From the NCBI GenBank assembly GCA_902766885.1, contig CACXFS010000010.1:1-64000 (forward strand): a DNA stretch of 64,000 bases. The letters run 5' to 3'. This stretch comes from an uncultured Ruminococcus sp. GTDB lineage: Bacteria; Bacillota; Clostridia; Oscillospirales; Acutalibacteraceae. The translations under genes and the position numbers were made by a program. Under the pieces are notes generated by a model. The model searched no databases and was not told the origin of the DNA. It was given only the letters and a program-made list of their open reading frames with translations. Within the stretch, counting starts at the first letter, position 1, and each line of letters opens with the position of its first letter. Below are positions 43,709-53,175 of this stretch, in pieces.

Positions 43709-43737
43709 AAAAAATAAATTATAAAGGATGTTCTAAA

Positions 43738-44688
43738 ATGTATAGACTCGGTATTGACCTCGGCGGTACTAACATTGTAGCCGGCGTAGTTGACAAAAAA
43801 TACAAAATCGTTGCTAAGGCTTCCTGCAAAACTGCCGTTCCCCGTCCCGAAAGCGAAATCTGCGACAGCATGGCAGAGGTTGCAAAGAAAGCCGTTGAAA
43901 AAGCAAAGCTCACTATGGACGACATTGAGTCCGTAGGTATCGGCGTTCCGGGTGCAGTTAACCCGAAAACAGGCATAATCGAATACTCCGCAAACCTCTT
44001 TTTCCACAACTGGGAAGTTGTCCAGATGATGGAGGAAAGACTCGGCAAAAAGGTTCACATTGAGAACGACGCTAATGCGGCAGCTCTCGGCGAGTACCTT
44101 GCAGGCAGTGCAAAAGGTGCAAGAAACGCAGTTGCAATCACACTCGGCACAGGCGTAGGCGGCGGAATTATCATTGACGGCAAAATCTACAGCGGCTCAA
44201 ACTTTGCAGGCGCTGAGCTCGGTCATATGGTTATCGTCAAGGACGGCAAGGAATGTGCCTGCGGCAGACGAGGCTGTTGGGAAACATACGCTTCCGCAAC
44301 AGGACTTATCAACCTTACAAAACAGAAGATTCTTTCAGAAAAGCTTGAATTCAGCTATATGCTCAAGCTCTGCGACGGCGACATCAACAAGGTAAACGGC
44401 AGAACAGCGTTTGACGCAATGCGTGACGGCGACCCGACTGCAAAATCCGTTGTTGAGGAGTACATAAGCTATCTTTCATGCGGACTTGTAAACATAATCA
44501 ACATTTTCCAGCCCGACGTTCTCTGCATCGGCGGCGGAATTTCAAACGAGGGCGAAAATCTCCTCGGTCCCGTTCGTTCATACGTTGAGCGTGAACGCTA
44601 CACAAAGCACAACGACAAACAGACAGTCATCTGCAAATGCACGCTCGGCAACGATGCAGGCATTATCGGAGCTGCTTATTTGAACTGA
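43738..44688 (+). CDS. ROK family glucokinase
   Basis: An ATP-dependent sugar kinase of the ROK family (316 aa), most likely glucokinase. The phosphate loop is GIDLGGTNIVAG near the N-terminus, catalytic Asp lies in HIENDANAAALGE, and the zinc site is formed by ELGHMVIV and CACGRRGCWE. There is no N-terminal helix-turn-helix, so it is a kinase rather than a NagC-type repressor. Spacing of 90 bases from guaB, filled by repeats, leaves co-transcription open. A clear terminator follows. Confidence 0.93.
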   Translation: MYRLGIDLGGTNIVAGVVDKKYKIVAKASCKTAVPRPESEICDSMAEVAKKAVEKAKLTMDDIESVGIGVPGAVNPKTGIIEYSANLFFHNWEVVQMMEERLGKKVHIENDANAAALGEYLAGSAKGARNAVAITLGTGVGGGIIIDGKIYSGSNFAGAELGHMVIVKDGKECACGRRGCWETYASATGLINLTKQKILSEKLEFSYMLKLCDGDINKVNGRTAFDAMRDGDPTAKSVVEEYISYLSCGLVNIINIFQPDVLCIGGGISNEGENLLGPVRSYVERERYTKHNDKQTVICKCTLGNDAGIIGAAYLN

Positions 44689-44704
44689 TTCCGTTGTAAC
44701 ACAA

Positions 44705-44746
44705 AAAATCACCGCCTTGTACGCATATATAAGGCGGTTTATTTAT
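44705..44746 (+). terminator. Terminator after the ROK kinase gene
   Basis: ACCGCCTT and AAGGCGGT form a stem followed by a TTATTTAT tail. Confidence 0.75.
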
Positions 44747-44858
44747 ATTAACCGCTTCTTTATATTGTGACGGTCAATACCACCAACTACATTATATTGT
44801 ATAATAAAAAATGCGCTTTCATGCCATAACAAAATTTTCTCTTTCCGAAATAAAACAC

Positions 44859-44887
44859 TTGACGAAATTTGAAAACTACGGTATAAT
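44859..44887 (+). promoter_or_regulatory. rpmH promoter
   Basis: TTGACG (44859-44864), a 17-base spacer and TATAAT (44882-44887). Confidence 0.85.
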
Positions 44888-44928
44888 GCTATATTGCAAG
44901 GTTATATTTTGAAGGGAGGTTTTCACTT

Positions 44929-45063
44929 ATGTTGAGAACATATCAGCCTAAGAAGCTCCACAGAAAAAAGGAGCACGGTTTCAGAAAGAGAATGGCTACA
45001 TCTAACGGTAAGAAAGTTTTAGCAAGAAGAAGAGCTAAAGGTAGAAAAAGGTTGTCTTATTAA
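44929..45063 (+). CDS. rpmH: Ribosomal protein bL34
   Basis: A 44-residue, highly basic ribosomal protein starting [18 protein letters not shown] and ending [12 protein letters not shown], the standard bL34 pattern. AAGGGAGG lies 9 bases before the ATG. It opens the rpmH-rnpA-yidD-yidC-jag cluster. In B. subtilis rpmH lies next to dnaA and reads away from it; here it is 13 kb from dnaA and reads toward it. A weak terminator follows and may set the ratio of L34 to RNase P protein. Confidence 0.98.
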   Translation: MLRTYQPKKLHRKKEHGFRKRMATSNGKKVLARRRAKGRKRLSY

Positions 45064-45065
45064 GA

Positions 45066-45100
45066 AAAAAGGCCACTTTGTTCGGTGGTCTTTCTTTTTT
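45066..45100 (+). terminator. Attenuating terminator between rpmH and rnpA
   Basis: AAAGGCCAC and GTGGTCTTT form a stem followed by CTTTTTT. Confidence 0.75.
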
Positions 45101-45129
45101 AGTGCGCTTGATTGCCCGGTGGTGTAACA

Positions 45130-45465
45130 ATGAGTGAATATGTCACTTTGAAGGATAACAGGGATTTTTCCCGTCTGTATAAAAGGGGAAAATCCTTTGT
45201 AAGTCCTGTACTTGTAACTTATGTAATGAAAAATAAAAACAATAACCTGCGTTTCGGAATTACCACAGGCAAAAAGGTCGGCAAGGCTGTTAAACGCTCC
45301 AGAGCAAGGCGTGTTATCAGAGCAGCTTACTACGAACTCTATCCCGATATAAAGCAGGGATACGACTTTGTTTTTGTCGCAAGGGGAAAAACACCCTATG
45401 TTAAGTCGCAGACTGTTTTGGACGCTATGAAAAAGCAATTAAAAGCTGCTGATGTTTTAAGATGA
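45130..45465 (+). CDS. rnpA: Ribonuclease P protein component
   Basis: Protein subunit (111 aa) of RNase P, which with the rnpB RNA trims tRNA 5' leaders. The RNR-type signature is KAVKRSRARRVIRAAY, preceded by the RFGITTGKKVG strand. I chose the ATG at 45130, preceded by CGGTGG; the alternative TTG at 45112 would add six residues. It follows rpmH in the universal order, with 66 bases between them that contain a terminator. Confidence 0.95.
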   Translation: MSEYVTLKDNRDFSRLYKRGKSFVSPVLVTYVMKNKNNNLRFGITTGKKVGKAVKRSRARRVIRAAYYELYPDIKQGYDFVFVARGKTPYVKSQTVLDAMKKQLKAADVLR

Positions 45466-45485
45466 TTTTATTTGCAAGGTAAAAA

Positions 45486-45719
45486 ATGAAAAAAATACTG
45501 ATTGCTCTGATTAAATTCTATCAGGCCGCCATTTCTCCGCACTTAGGAGCTAACTGCAAGTACATTCCAACCTGCTCGCAGTACGGAATCGAGGCTATTG
45601 AGCGCTTTGGCGCATTAAAGGGCTTTGCACTCACGCTTTGGCGTATTTTAAGATGCAATCCCTTTTCAAAGGGCGGCTATGACCCTGTTCCCGAAAAAAG
45701 GACAGGCAGGAGAAATTAG
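45486..45719 (+). CDS. yidD: Membrane protein insertion efficiency factor YidD
   Basis: A 77-residue membrane-associated protein that assists YidC-dependent insertion. It carries the family hallmark [15 protein letters not shown] near residues 25-39 and [14 protein letters not shown] near 58-71, with an N-terminal amphipathic helix. It lies 20 bases after rnpA and 58 before yidC, the usual place. GCAAGGTAAAAA is its ribosome site. Confidence 0.95.
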   Translation: MKKILIALIKFYQAAISPHLGANCKYIPTCSQYGIEAIERFGALKGFALTLWRILRCNPFSKGGYDPVPEKRTGRRN

Positions 45720-45777
45720 CAACACGCATATTGTATTTGCTGTGATTGCACATTTTACTCAAAAGTGAGGTAACAAT

Positions 45778-46764
45778 ATGCAAATCTTCGGATTTCTCGG
45801 AAGCTTGCTGGGCTACATACTCTGGGGAGCTTTCTATATTCTCAAGGATTTCGGTCTTTCTATTATCGTATTTACGCTCATTGTAAAGCTTATTCTGTTC
45901 CCGTTTTCCGTTAAACAGCAGAAGTCTATGGCGGGTACTGCAAGACTTTCCAAAAAGCAAAAGGAGCTTCAGGAAAAGTACGGCAACAACAGAGAGAAAT
46001 ATTCGGAGGAGCTTAACAAGCTCTACGAAAAGGAAGGCGTAAAGCCTATGGGCGGTTGTCTTACGACAATCATTCCTCTGATTGTAATCTTAGGTATCTT
46101 CTACGCAGTTGCCTATCCGCTTACTAACACGCTTCACTTAAACAGTGAGGACGTTAACAATGCACTTTCCTACATCAACACAATTCCCGGATATTCCGCA
46201 AGCGTTAATCCGACTTATCAGGAAATCAGCTTGCTGAAAATATTCCCCAACATTATGAACACCGAGGCTGTTCAGGGAATCTTCAATGCTCAGGAAATTT
46301 CTACAATCCAGATGTTCACCGCAGGCTTTAATACCTTTGGTGTGGATTTGCTTGCAATTCCTAAGGATTACGGCATTTTCTCATGGTATATTATGTTCCC
46401 GGTACTCTGCTTTGCCTCAAACATCGGCTCACAGCTTGTTATGACTATGATAAACAAAAACCAGATGGCTCAGCAACAGGGCTGTATGAAGGTTATGCTG
46501 TTTGTTCTGCCGTTATTCTCTGCATACATTGCTTACACCGTTCCTGCCGCAGTTGCATTCTACTGGATTATTTCGGCTGTAATCAGCCTTGTTCAGTCAA
46601 TTGTACTCAGCAAGATTTTCAGTCCTGCTCAGCTTACTGCAAACTCAGAGGCAAGACACGTTGCCGCCATGCTTGAAAACGAGGCAAAAATTCCTTATGT
46701 TTACGCACCGCACGAGCTTAAATCAGGCGATGGTGCAAATTCAAAGAAGAAAAAGAAGAAGTAA
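45778..46764 (+). CDS. yidC: Membrane protein insertase YidC/OxaA
   Basis: A 328-residue Oxa1-family insertase that integrates membrane proteins alone or with Sec. It has a first membrane helix at residues 5-25, the QQKSMAGTARLSKKQKELQEKYG hairpin loop, then hydrophobic segments around 95-115, 205-225 and 240-285, and a strongly basic end (KKKKKK) for ribosome contact. Unlike Bacillus SpoIIIJ it shows no lipobox. GTGAGGT precedes the ATG. Partners yidD and jag flank it. Confidence 0.95.
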   Translation: MQIFGFLGSLLGYILWGAFYILKDFGLSIIVFTLIVKLILFPFSVKQQKSMAGTARLSKKQKELQEKYGNNREKYSEELNKLYEKEGVKPMGGCLTTIIPLIVILGIFYAVAYPLTNTLHLNSEDVNNALSYINTIPGYSASVNPTYQEISLLKIFPNIMNTEAVQGIFNAQEISTIQMFTAGFNTFGVDLLAIPKDYGIFSWYIMFPVLCFASNIGSQLVMTMINKNQMAQQQGCMKVMLFVLPLFSAYIAYTVPAAVAFYWIISAVISLVQSIVLSKIFSPAQLTANSEARHVAAMLENEAKIPYVYAPHELKSGDGANSKKKKKK

Positions 46765-46780
46765 ATTTTTAATATAATCG

Positions 46781-46805
46781 CAGCGAGCGACGCCATCGTC
46801 GCTCA
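46781..46805. repeat. Dispersed repeat, family E unit
   Basis: CAGCGAGCGACGCCATCGTC followed by GCTCA, between yidC and jag. Confidence 0.65.
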
Positions 46806-46834
46806 AATTTCAAACGAAATAAAGGTGAAAAATC

Positions 46835-47623
46835 GTGATAAAAGAAGTAATCGGCGTTGGTGAAACAGAGCTTGACGCTCTTAACGACGCAAAAAGACAG
46901 CTTGGTCTTGATGAAACAGACGAGGTTGAATTTGAACTTATCCAGCGTGCCGAGAAAAAGAAGTTCGGTCTTTTCGGCGGCGCTCCCGCAAAGGTAAAGG
47001 TAACACTCAAGGCTACTCCCGAAGACAAGGCTGAGGAATTTCTGAGAAATGTCCTCGACAAGATGAATCTTCAGAGTGTTGTAATTGAAAAGAAATCAAT
47101 CGAAGGCGGCGTTGAGTTTGACCTTTCGGGTGAGGACGTTGGCTTTGTAATCGGCAGACGAGGCGAAACACTCGACTCTCTCCAGTACCTTACAAGCCTT
47201 GTTGCAAATCATGCAGACAGCGGCTATTTCAAGGTTACAATCAACACAGGCAACTACAGAGAAAAAAGAGAAAAAACTCTTGAAATTCTCGGCAGAAAGC
47301 TTGCTTTCAAGGCTGTCAAGACAGGCAGAAAGACAAATCTTGAGCCGATGAATCCCTATGAGAGAAGAATTATCCACACAGCCGTTCAGAAGGTAAACGG
47401 AGCTATTTCTTGGAGCGAGGGCGAGAACGCTAACCGTCACGTTGTTATCGGACCCGACCCTAAGGCTAAGAACAATTTCCACAAGGGCGGCTACAACAAA
47501 GGCAGAGGCGGCAGACGTCCCTACAACGCTAACCGCAGTCATAATTCTGCTCCCGCTAATCCCGACAGAAAGCCCCTCAACGAGGGCGACGGCACAGGTC
47601 TTTACGGAAGAATTGACAAGTGA
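46835..47623 (+). CDS. jag: RNA-binding protein Jag (KhpB)
   Basis: A 262-residue protein with the Jag_N domain (residues 1-52, VIGVGETELDALNDAKRQLG), a KH domain (about 85-150 with VIGRRGETLDSLQYL, where GRRG is the RNA loop) and an R3H domain (about 160-215 with MNPYERRIIHTAV). A Gly/Arg/Asn-rich tail follows. It binds RNA and, in Firmicutes, affects cell division and envelope with KhpA. The start is GTG with AAAGGTG upstream. A family C repeat begins directly after its stop codon. Confidence 0.94.
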   Translation: MIKEVIGVGETELDALNDAKRQLGLDETDEVEFELIQRAEKKKFGLFGGAPAKVKVTLKATPEDKAEEFLRNVLDKMNLQSVVIEKKSIEGGVEFDLSGEDVGFVIGRRGETLDSLQYLTSLVANHADSGYFKVTINTGNYREKREKTLEILGRKLAFKAVKTGRKTNLEPMNPYERRIIHTAVQKVNGAISWSEGENANRHVVIGPDPKAKNNFHKGGYNKGRGGRRPYNANRSHNSAPANPDRKPLNEGDGTGLYGRIDK

Positions 47624-47891
47624 GTCGAGTGCCTCGACACGCAATTTTCGCAAAATGAGCTAAATATTTTGCAATTAATATGCCCGTCAATTTTGGGCTG
47701 AATCCTATAAAGTTTTAAAAGGGCAGAGCAATCTGCCCTTGTTTTGTAATATTAACAGTGTTTTTACTGAACATAATCTGTAGGGAACGTCTTGACCGTT
47801 CCCTACACTATATTATTAAAATATTGATTCGGAGATTTGCGTGTCGAGACACTCGACAGATCTTTAATTCTGAATTACGCATTCCGAATTA
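47624..47891. repeat. Repeat cluster between jag and mnmE (C, B, C inverted, D)
   Basis: Family C at 47624-47644 starts at the first base after the jag stop. A collapsed single family B palindrome lies at 47779-47807, an inverted family C at 47837-47857 and family D at 47870-47891. The C pair in opposite directions brackets the B unit. The gap has no other content apart from a hairpin at 47717. Confidence 0.7.
47717..47746 (+). terminator. Terminator after jag
   Basis: AAGGGCAGA and TCTGCCCTT form a stem followed by GTTTTG. Confidence 0.75.
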
Positions 47892-47904
47892 AAAATGGTG
47901 AACT

Positions 47905-49272
47905 ATGAACGAAAAAACAATTGCCGCTATCAGTACCGCACAGGGCGAGGGCGGAATCGGCGTAATAAGAATTTCGGGTGACAATGCCCTTGAAATTGCC
48001 GACAGAATTTTTAAAAATATAAACAACAAGAAAATCACCGAGATGAAGGGTTACACAGCCGCCTTCGGCAAAATTTGTCACAACGGCGAGGAAATTGACG
48101 AGGCTGTCGCACTCGTCTTTCGTGCGCCCCACAGCTACACAGGCGAGGACGTTGTCGAGCTTTCGTGTCACGGAGGAATTTATCTGACAAAGCAGGTTCT
48201 GCGTGCCGCACTTTCGGCAGGCGCATATCCTGCTCAGGCAGGCGAGTTTACCAAGCGGGCATTTCTCAACGGCAAAATTGACTTAACCGAAGCCGAGGCT
48301 ATTATAGACTTAATCAGCGCAAAAAGCAAATCTGCCGCAAGAGCCGCTCTTTTTGTTAAGGACGGCGCACTCCGCAAGAAGATTGACGGTGTAAAAAACG
48401 ATTTGCTCTCGCTTGTATCTCACCTTTCCGCCTGGGCGGATTATCCCGAGGAGGATATTGCCGAGGTCACCGACGATATGATTTCCGATATGTGCAAAAA
48501 TTCGATTGCAACCCTTGAAAAACTGCTTGCAAGCTACGACAGCGGTCAGGCGGTCAAGCAGGGAATAGATACGGTAATCGCAGGCAAGCCGAATGTCGGC
48601 AAAAGCACGCTTATGAATCTGCTTTCGGGTTGCGAAAAGAGCATTGTCACTGACATTCCCGGAACGACGAGGGATATTGTTGAGGACACCGTTCTTGTCG
48701 GCGACGTTATTCTTCGCCTAAGCGATACGGCAGGTCTTCGTGAAACCGAGGACGCTGTTGAGAAAATCGGTGTCGACAGGGCAAGAAAGCGCCTTACACA
48801 GTGCGGACTTCTTCTTGCGGTATTTGACAACAGCCGTGAGCTTGACGACGAGGACAAGGCTTTGCTTGATTCTGCAAAGGACGTTCCCTCAATTGCAATA
48901 ATAAATAAAACCGATCTTGAACAAAAACTTAATATAAACTATATTTCAGAAAATATCAGCAAGATAGTATATATTTCAGCCGTAAACGGTGAGGGACACG
49001 ATGAACTTGTCAAAGCCGTTGAAGAAATTGCAGGAACGGCAAACCTCAATCCAAGCGAGGGAATACTCTCAAACGAACGCCAGAGATTAGCAGTAGCTAA
49101 TGCGCTGAACTCAGTCAGAGAGGCTGAAAACGCACTTTCAATGGGAATGACATTTGATGCGGTGACCGTTTCACTTGAAGACGCAATTTCGGAGCTTTTG
49201 GAGCTGACAGGTGAAAAGACGAGCGACGAGATAATAGACCGAGTATTCCACAACTTCTGCGTAGGTAAGTAA
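47905..49272 (+). CDS. mnmE: tRNA modification GTPase MnmE
   Basis: A 455-residue potassium-activated GTPase that, with MnmG, adds a (carboxymethyl)aminomethyl group to U34 of certain tRNAs. An N-terminal folate-binding domain (residues 1-118) and a helical domain surround the G domain, which has GKPNVGKST, the DIPGTTRD switch, DTAGLRE and NKTD. The C-terminal CVGK matches the invariant CxGK, so the protein is complete. The start is downstream of repeats with a modest GGTG site. mnmG follows after 115 bases. Confidence 0.97.
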   Translation: MNEKTIAAISTAQGEGGIGVIRISGDNALEIADRIFKNINNKKITEMKGYTAAFGKICHNGEEIDEAVALVFRAPHSYTGEDVVELSCHGGIYLTKQVLRAALSAGAYPAQAGEFTKRAFLNGKIDLTEAEAIIDLISAKSKSAARAALFVKDGALRKKIDGVKNDLLSLVSHLSAWADYPEEDIAEVTDDMISDMCKNSIATLEKLLASYDSGQAVKQGIDTVIAGKPNVGKSTLMNLLSGCEKSIVTDIPGTTRDIVEDTVLVGDVILRLSDTAGLRETEDAVEKIGVDRARKRLTQCGLLLAVFDNSRELDDEDKALLDSAKDVPSIAIINKTDLEQKLNINYISENISKIVYISAVNGEGHDELVKAVEEIAGTANLNPSEGILSNERQRLAVANALNSVREAENALSMGMTFDAVTVSLEDAISELLELTGEKTSDEIIDRVFHNFCVGK

Positions 49273-49336
49273 GCAACGTGACGTTGCATCCAGCTATGCA
49301 AATAGGCATTTTATTTTTTAAGCAATTATATTTATT

Positions 49337-49369
49337 AATTCCGAATTACGCATCCGAATTCCGAATTGA
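49337..49369. repeat. Dispersed repeat, family D
   Basis: AATTCCGAATTACGCATCCG repeat just upstream of mnmG. Confidence 0.65.
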
Positions 49370-49387
49370 ATTATTGGAGTTGATTAT

Positions 49388-51256
49388 ATGACAACTTATT
49401 TTGCAGGCAATTACGACGTTGCCGTTATCGGCGCAGGCCACGCAGGCATTGAAGCCGCACTTGCGTCTGCACGACTCGGCTGTAAAACTGCGATTTTTAC
49501 TATAAATATGGACGCTGTCGGCAACTGTCCCTGCAATCCGTCAATCGGCGGAACTGCAAAGGGACATCTTGTGCGTGAGATTGACGCCCTCGGCGGTGAA
49601 ATGGGCAAGACGGCTGACGAATGTTTCTTACAGTCTCGTATGCTCAATCGAGGAAAAGGTCCTGCCGTTCATTCACTGCGTGCGCAGATTGACAGGCGCA
49701 AATATTCCGACACTATGAAACACAAGCTTGAGTTGCAGAAAAACCTTGAACTCCGTCAGGCTGAAATTACTGACATTCAGAAATCCGACTACGGCTACAC
49801 TCTTACTACGAGAATGTTGGCTGTTTACGAGTGCAAGGCTGTTATTATTGCTACAGGCACATACCTCGGCGGACGAATTTTTGTCGGCGAGGTTTCCTAC
49901 GAAAGCGGCCCCGACGGAATATTTCCTGCAACCGAGCTTGGCAAAAGCCTTAAAAATCTCGGACTTCCTCTGCGCCGTTTCAAGACAGGAACTCCTGCGA
50001 GAGTTCTCAAAAGCTCCATTGACTTCTCGGAACTTGAAGTGCAGAAAGGTGACGAGCCGCCTCAGCCGTTTTCTTACGAAACCGAAAATCTCGGTGAAAA
50101 TAAGGTTGACTGCCACATAAGCTGGACAAATGAAAATACTAAACAGGTCATTCTTGAAAATATCCACCGTTCTCCTCTCTATGCAGGCAGGATAGAGGGA
50201 GTAGGTCCTCGCTACTGTCCGAGCTTTGAGGACAAAATTATGCGTTTTAAAGACAAACCCCGTCATCAGCTTTTCATTGAGCCTTGCGGACTGAGTACCG
50301 AAGAAATGTATTTGCAGGGAATGAGCTCATCGCTCCCCGAAGAAGTACAGCTCAAATTCTACCACACAATTAAAGGTCTTGAGCACTGCGTGATTATGCG
50401 CCCTGCATATGCTATTGAATACGACTGCGTTGACCCGCTTGCTATGAACGCTACGCTTGAATTCAAAGACTTTCCGAACCTCTACGGTGCCGGTCAGTTC
50501 AACGGAAGTTCGGGTTACGAGGAAGCCGCCGCACAGGGAATTGTTGCAGGAATCAACGCCGCATTAAAGGTGCTCGGCAGAGAGCAGGTTATTTTCACTC
50601 GTGACAATTCCTACATCGGTACGCTCGTTGACGACCTTGTGACTAAAGGTGCAAACGAGCCGTACAGAATGATGACCTCACGCAGTGAATACAGGCTTGT
50701 TCTCCGTCAGGACAACGCTGACGAAAGGCTGACGCCCCTCGGATATGAAATCGGACTTATCAGCGAGGAGCGTTACAATAAATTTCTTAAAAAGCAGGAG
50801 CAGAAGAAGGCTGAAATCAAACGCCTGAAATCAACCGTAATTTCACCGACTGAGGAAATAAACAAGATACTTGTTTCACGTGAAACATCTGAAATAACAA
50901 CAGGTGTTCGTCTGATTGACTTGCTCAAACGTCCTCAGCTCGGTTACGAGGAACTCAAAGCTGTTGACACAGACAGACCAAAGCTTGACCCGAATATTTT
51001 TGAACAGGTAGAAATTGAAATAAAGTACGAGGGTTATATTCAGAAACAGCTAAAGCAGGTTGAGCAGATGAGAAAGCTTGAAACAAAGCTTTTGCCAAAG
51101 GATTTTGACTACCGTGAAATCAAGGGTTTGCGGCTTGAGGCGCAGGAAAAGCTGAACAAAATCAAGCCGTTGAACATCGGTCAGGCATCGAGAATTTCGG
51201 GCGTATCACCTGCCGACATCAGCGTTCTGCTGATTTGGCTTGCGCAGAACAAGTGA
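49388..51256 (+). CDS. mnmG: tRNA uridine-5-carboxymethylaminomethyl synthesis enzyme MnmG
   Basis: FAD enzyme of 622 residues, partner of MnmE. The dinucleotide fold starts with VIGAGHAGIEAA, followed by NPSIGGTAKGHLVREIDALGG-type motifs split around residue 50-70 and the cysteine segment YCPSFEDK. The C-terminal helical domain contacts MnmE and tRNA. A perfect 16-base parS site (50872-50887) lies inside the reading frame near residue 497 and encodes VSRETS, so selection for ParB binding constrains this codon stretch. rsmG follows, 11 bases later. Confidence 0.97.
   Translation: MTTYFAGNYDVAVIGAGHAGIEAALASARLGCKTAIFTINMDAVGNCPCNPSIGGTAKGHLVREIDALGGEMGKTADECFLQSRMLNRGKGPAVHSLRAQIDRRKYSDTMKHKLELQKNLELRQAEITDIQKSDYGYTLTTRMLAVYECKAVIIATGTYLGGRIFVGEVSYESGPDGIFPATELGKSLKNLGLPLRRFKTGTPARVLKSSIDFSELEVQKGDEPPQPFSYETENLGENKVDCHISWTNENTKQVILENIHRSPLYAGRIEGVGPRYCPSFEDKIMRFKDKPRHQLFIEPCGLSTEEMYLQGMSSSLPEEVQLKFYHTIKGLEHCVIMRPAYAIEYDCVDPLAMNATLEFKDFPNLYGAGQFNGSSGYEEAAAQGIVAGINAALKVLGREQVIFTRDNSYIGTLVDDLVTKGANEPYRMMTSRSEYRLVLRQDNADERLTPLGYEIGLISEERYNKFLKKQEQKKAEIKRLKSTVISPTEEINKILVSRETSEITTGVRLIDLLKRPQLGYEELKAVDTDRPKLDPNIFEQVEIEIKYEGYIQKQLKQVEQMRKLETKLLPKDFDYREIKGLRLEAQEKLNKIKPLNIGQASRISGVSPADISVLLIWLAQNK
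50872..50887. promoter_or_regulatory. parS centromere site within mnmG
   Basis: TGTTTCACGTGAAACA, a perfect palindrome identical to the consensus parS bound by ParB/Spo0J. Confidence 0.95.
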
Positions 51257-51267
51257 TAGGTGACAGA

Positions 51268-51981
51268 ATGAACATTAAAGAAATCATAAAATCAGCTACG
51301 GCTGACTACAAAATTCAGCTTACCGAAAATCAGCTTGAACAACTTGAAAAGTATTTTAAATTGTTAGTTGAATGGAACGAGAAAATCAATCTCACAGCAA
51401 TTACGGACGAACAGGGAGTTGCTGTAAAGCACTTTGCCGACAGTCTTTCACTATTTAATTGCGTTGATATTCCCGAAAATTCGACGATAATCGACGTCGG
51501 CACAGGCGCAGGTTTCCCCGGAATTGTGCTTAAGATTGCACGTCCGGACATTAAGCTTACTCTGCTTGACAGTCTGCAAAAGCGCCTTAACTTTTTAGAT
51601 ACTGTTTTGTCGGAGCTCTCTCTTGACGCAACGCTCATTCACAGCAGAGCAGAGGACGGAGGACAGGACATTGATTTGCGTGAAAGCTTTGACTTTGTTG
51701 TTTCCCGTGCAGTTGCAAGGCTGAATGTGCTTGCAGAATATTGCATACCGTATGCAAGGCTGAGCGGTAGCTTTATTGCTATGAAAGGTCCTGACGCTGA
51801 AACCGAAATAGCAGATGGCAGAAAAGCAGTTCAGACGCTCGGCGGAAAAATTAAAAAAATACACACATTTTCACTTGCACTTGACGGAGGAGAGAGGACT
51901 ATTATAGAAATTGAAAAGATTGCTCCCACTCCCGACAAGTACCCCAGAAACTACGGCAAGATAAAAGCAAAACCCTTATAA
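51268..51981 (+). CDS. rsmG: 16S rRNA (guanine527-N7)-methyltransferase
   Basis: SAM-dependent methyltransferase of 237 residues that N7-methylates G527 of 16S rRNA; its loss gives low-level streptomycin resistance in many bacteria. The SAM motif is IIDVGTGAGFPGI near residue 73, followed by the LTLLDSLQKRLNFL and VSRAVARLNVLAEY segments. I chose the ATG at 51268 with AGGTGA upstream; the earlier frame overlaps mnmG. A terminator follows directly, so it ends the mnmE-mnmG-rsmG group. Confidence 0.96.
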   Translation: MNIKEIIKSATADYKIQLTENQLEQLEKYFKLLVEWNEKINLTAITDEQGVAVKHFADSLSLFNCVDIPENSTIIDVGTGAGFPGIVLKIARPDIKLTLLDSLQKRLNFLDTVLSELSLDATLIHSRAEDGGQDIDLRESFDFVVSRAVARLNVLAEYCIPYARLSGSFIAMKGPDAETEIADGRKAVQTLGGKIKKIHTFSLALDGGERTIIEIEKIAPTPDKYPRNYGKIKAKPL

Positions 51982-51986
51982 TTCTG

Positions 51987-52018
51987 AGGACAGCGTTATG
52001 CTGTCCTTTTCTGTTTTC
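51987..52018 (+). terminator. Terminator after rsmG
   Basis: AGGACAGC and GCTGTCCT form a stem with a short loop, followed by TTTCTGTTTT. Confidence 0.88.
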
Positions 52019-52172
52019 ATAATTCGACAATGTTTTTAGAAAATTACCATTTTTTACCAAAACAATATAAAAAAGTTGCTCACAAACCGACACACATCGC
52101 ATAGGGAAAGTGTTATTATAATAGCACAGGGACAACCCCTGAAGGACAAATGAGGACACGGGGCGATCAGGT

Positions 52173-53000
52173 TTGAATTTAATAATTAAAAATGAAAACA
52201 AAATCTCTGACATACCCATAATTAAAATCAGACCTAACAAAGCTCAGCCCAGAAAGGTTTTCAATGAAGAAGACCTCAACGCTCTGTCGCAGTCAATCAC
52301 AGAAAACGGTATTCTTCAACCCCTTACTGTTCGAAAGGTGAGTGCTACGGAATATGAGCTGATTGCGGGCGAAAGACGACTTCGTGCTTCCGTTCTGGCA
52401 GGACTTCGGAAAGTTCCCTGTATAGTAATCAAGTGCTCCGAAAAAGAGTCAGCAGTATATGCTCTCCTTGAAAATCTCCAACGAAGCGACCTCGGCATGT
52501 TCGAGGAAGCTCGTGGGATTTCAAGGCTGATACGCAGATACGGACTGACCCAGCAGGAGGCGGCTGTCAAGCTCGGCAAAACACAATCCACAATTGCAAA
52601 CAAGCTAAGACTGTTAAGACTTACATATGAAGAACAGGAATGGATTGAAAACGCAGGACTGAGCGAACGCCACGCAAGAGCGCTGTTAAAGCTCGGTGAT
52701 GAAGGTGCAAGGCGAGAGGCTCTCTCGAAAATCATCTCCGAAAACCTAAATGTTCAGCAATCAGAAAATCTTATAAATCTGATGCTAAATTCAAACCCTA
52801 AAAACGATAAAAAACAGGGTTTCAGCAAAGCGGTGATAAAGGACGTCAGAATATTTGTAAATACAATCAACAAAGCTATTGACACAATGCGTCTTGCGGG
52901 AATAGACGCACAGTCGGATAAAACCGATACAGACAATTTTATCGAATACACAATACGAATTCCCAAAAAACAAATAACTGACGAAGAAAAGACTGCTTAA
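52173..53000 (+). CDS. noc: ParB-family nucleoid occlusion protein (Noc-like)
   Basis: The first of two ParB paralogues, 275 residues. It has the ParB N-terminal CTPase domain (IKIRPNKAQPRKVF, then GERRLRASVLAG with the GERRxRA motif) and a helix-turn-helix around LTQQEAAVKLGKTQSTIANKLRLL. Position after rsmG and before parA matches Bacillus noc. The TTG start at 52173 follows GATCAGG; an ATG is not available nearby. I saw no Noc-binding site (TATTTCCCGGGAAATA), so a specialised role is inferred from order only. Confidence 0.85.
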   Translation: MNLIIKNENKISDIPIIKIRPNKAQPRKVFNEEDLNALSQSITENGILQPLTVRKVSATEYELIAGERRLRASVLAGLRKVPCIVIKCSEKESAVYALLENLQRSDLGMFEEARGISRLIRRYGLTQQEAAVKLGKTQSTIANKLRLLRLTYEEQEWIENAGLSERHARALLKLGDEGARREALSKIISENLNVQQSENLINLMLNSNPKNDKKQGFSKAVIKDVRIFVNTINKAIDTMRLAGIDAQSDKTDTDNFIEYTIRIPKKQITDEEKTA

Positions 53001-53094
53001 TCGGTGCAGAAACGCACCAAATCAAATTACTTTCCAGTTGGATGCGAAAGCATCCGTTCCACTCATACCCATTTCCTTATCTAAACCCCTTGCG

Positions 53095-53131
53095 AAAAGC
53101 CGTACAGAAATGTACGGCTTTTTGCTTTTTT
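53095..53131 (+). terminator. Terminator after noc
   Basis: AAAAGCCGTACA and TGTACGGCTTTT form a stem followed by TGCTTTTT. Confidence 0.9.
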
Positions 53132-53175
53132 AGTCCGTTATATAAGTCGGCGATTAGCTAAAAGTAACATTTTAG

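Noticed and set aside
52020..52172. A regulatory RNA or riboswitch before noc
   Set aside because: A TATAAT at about 52115 and a GC-richer stretch are visible, but I could not find a conserved motif or a convincing -35.
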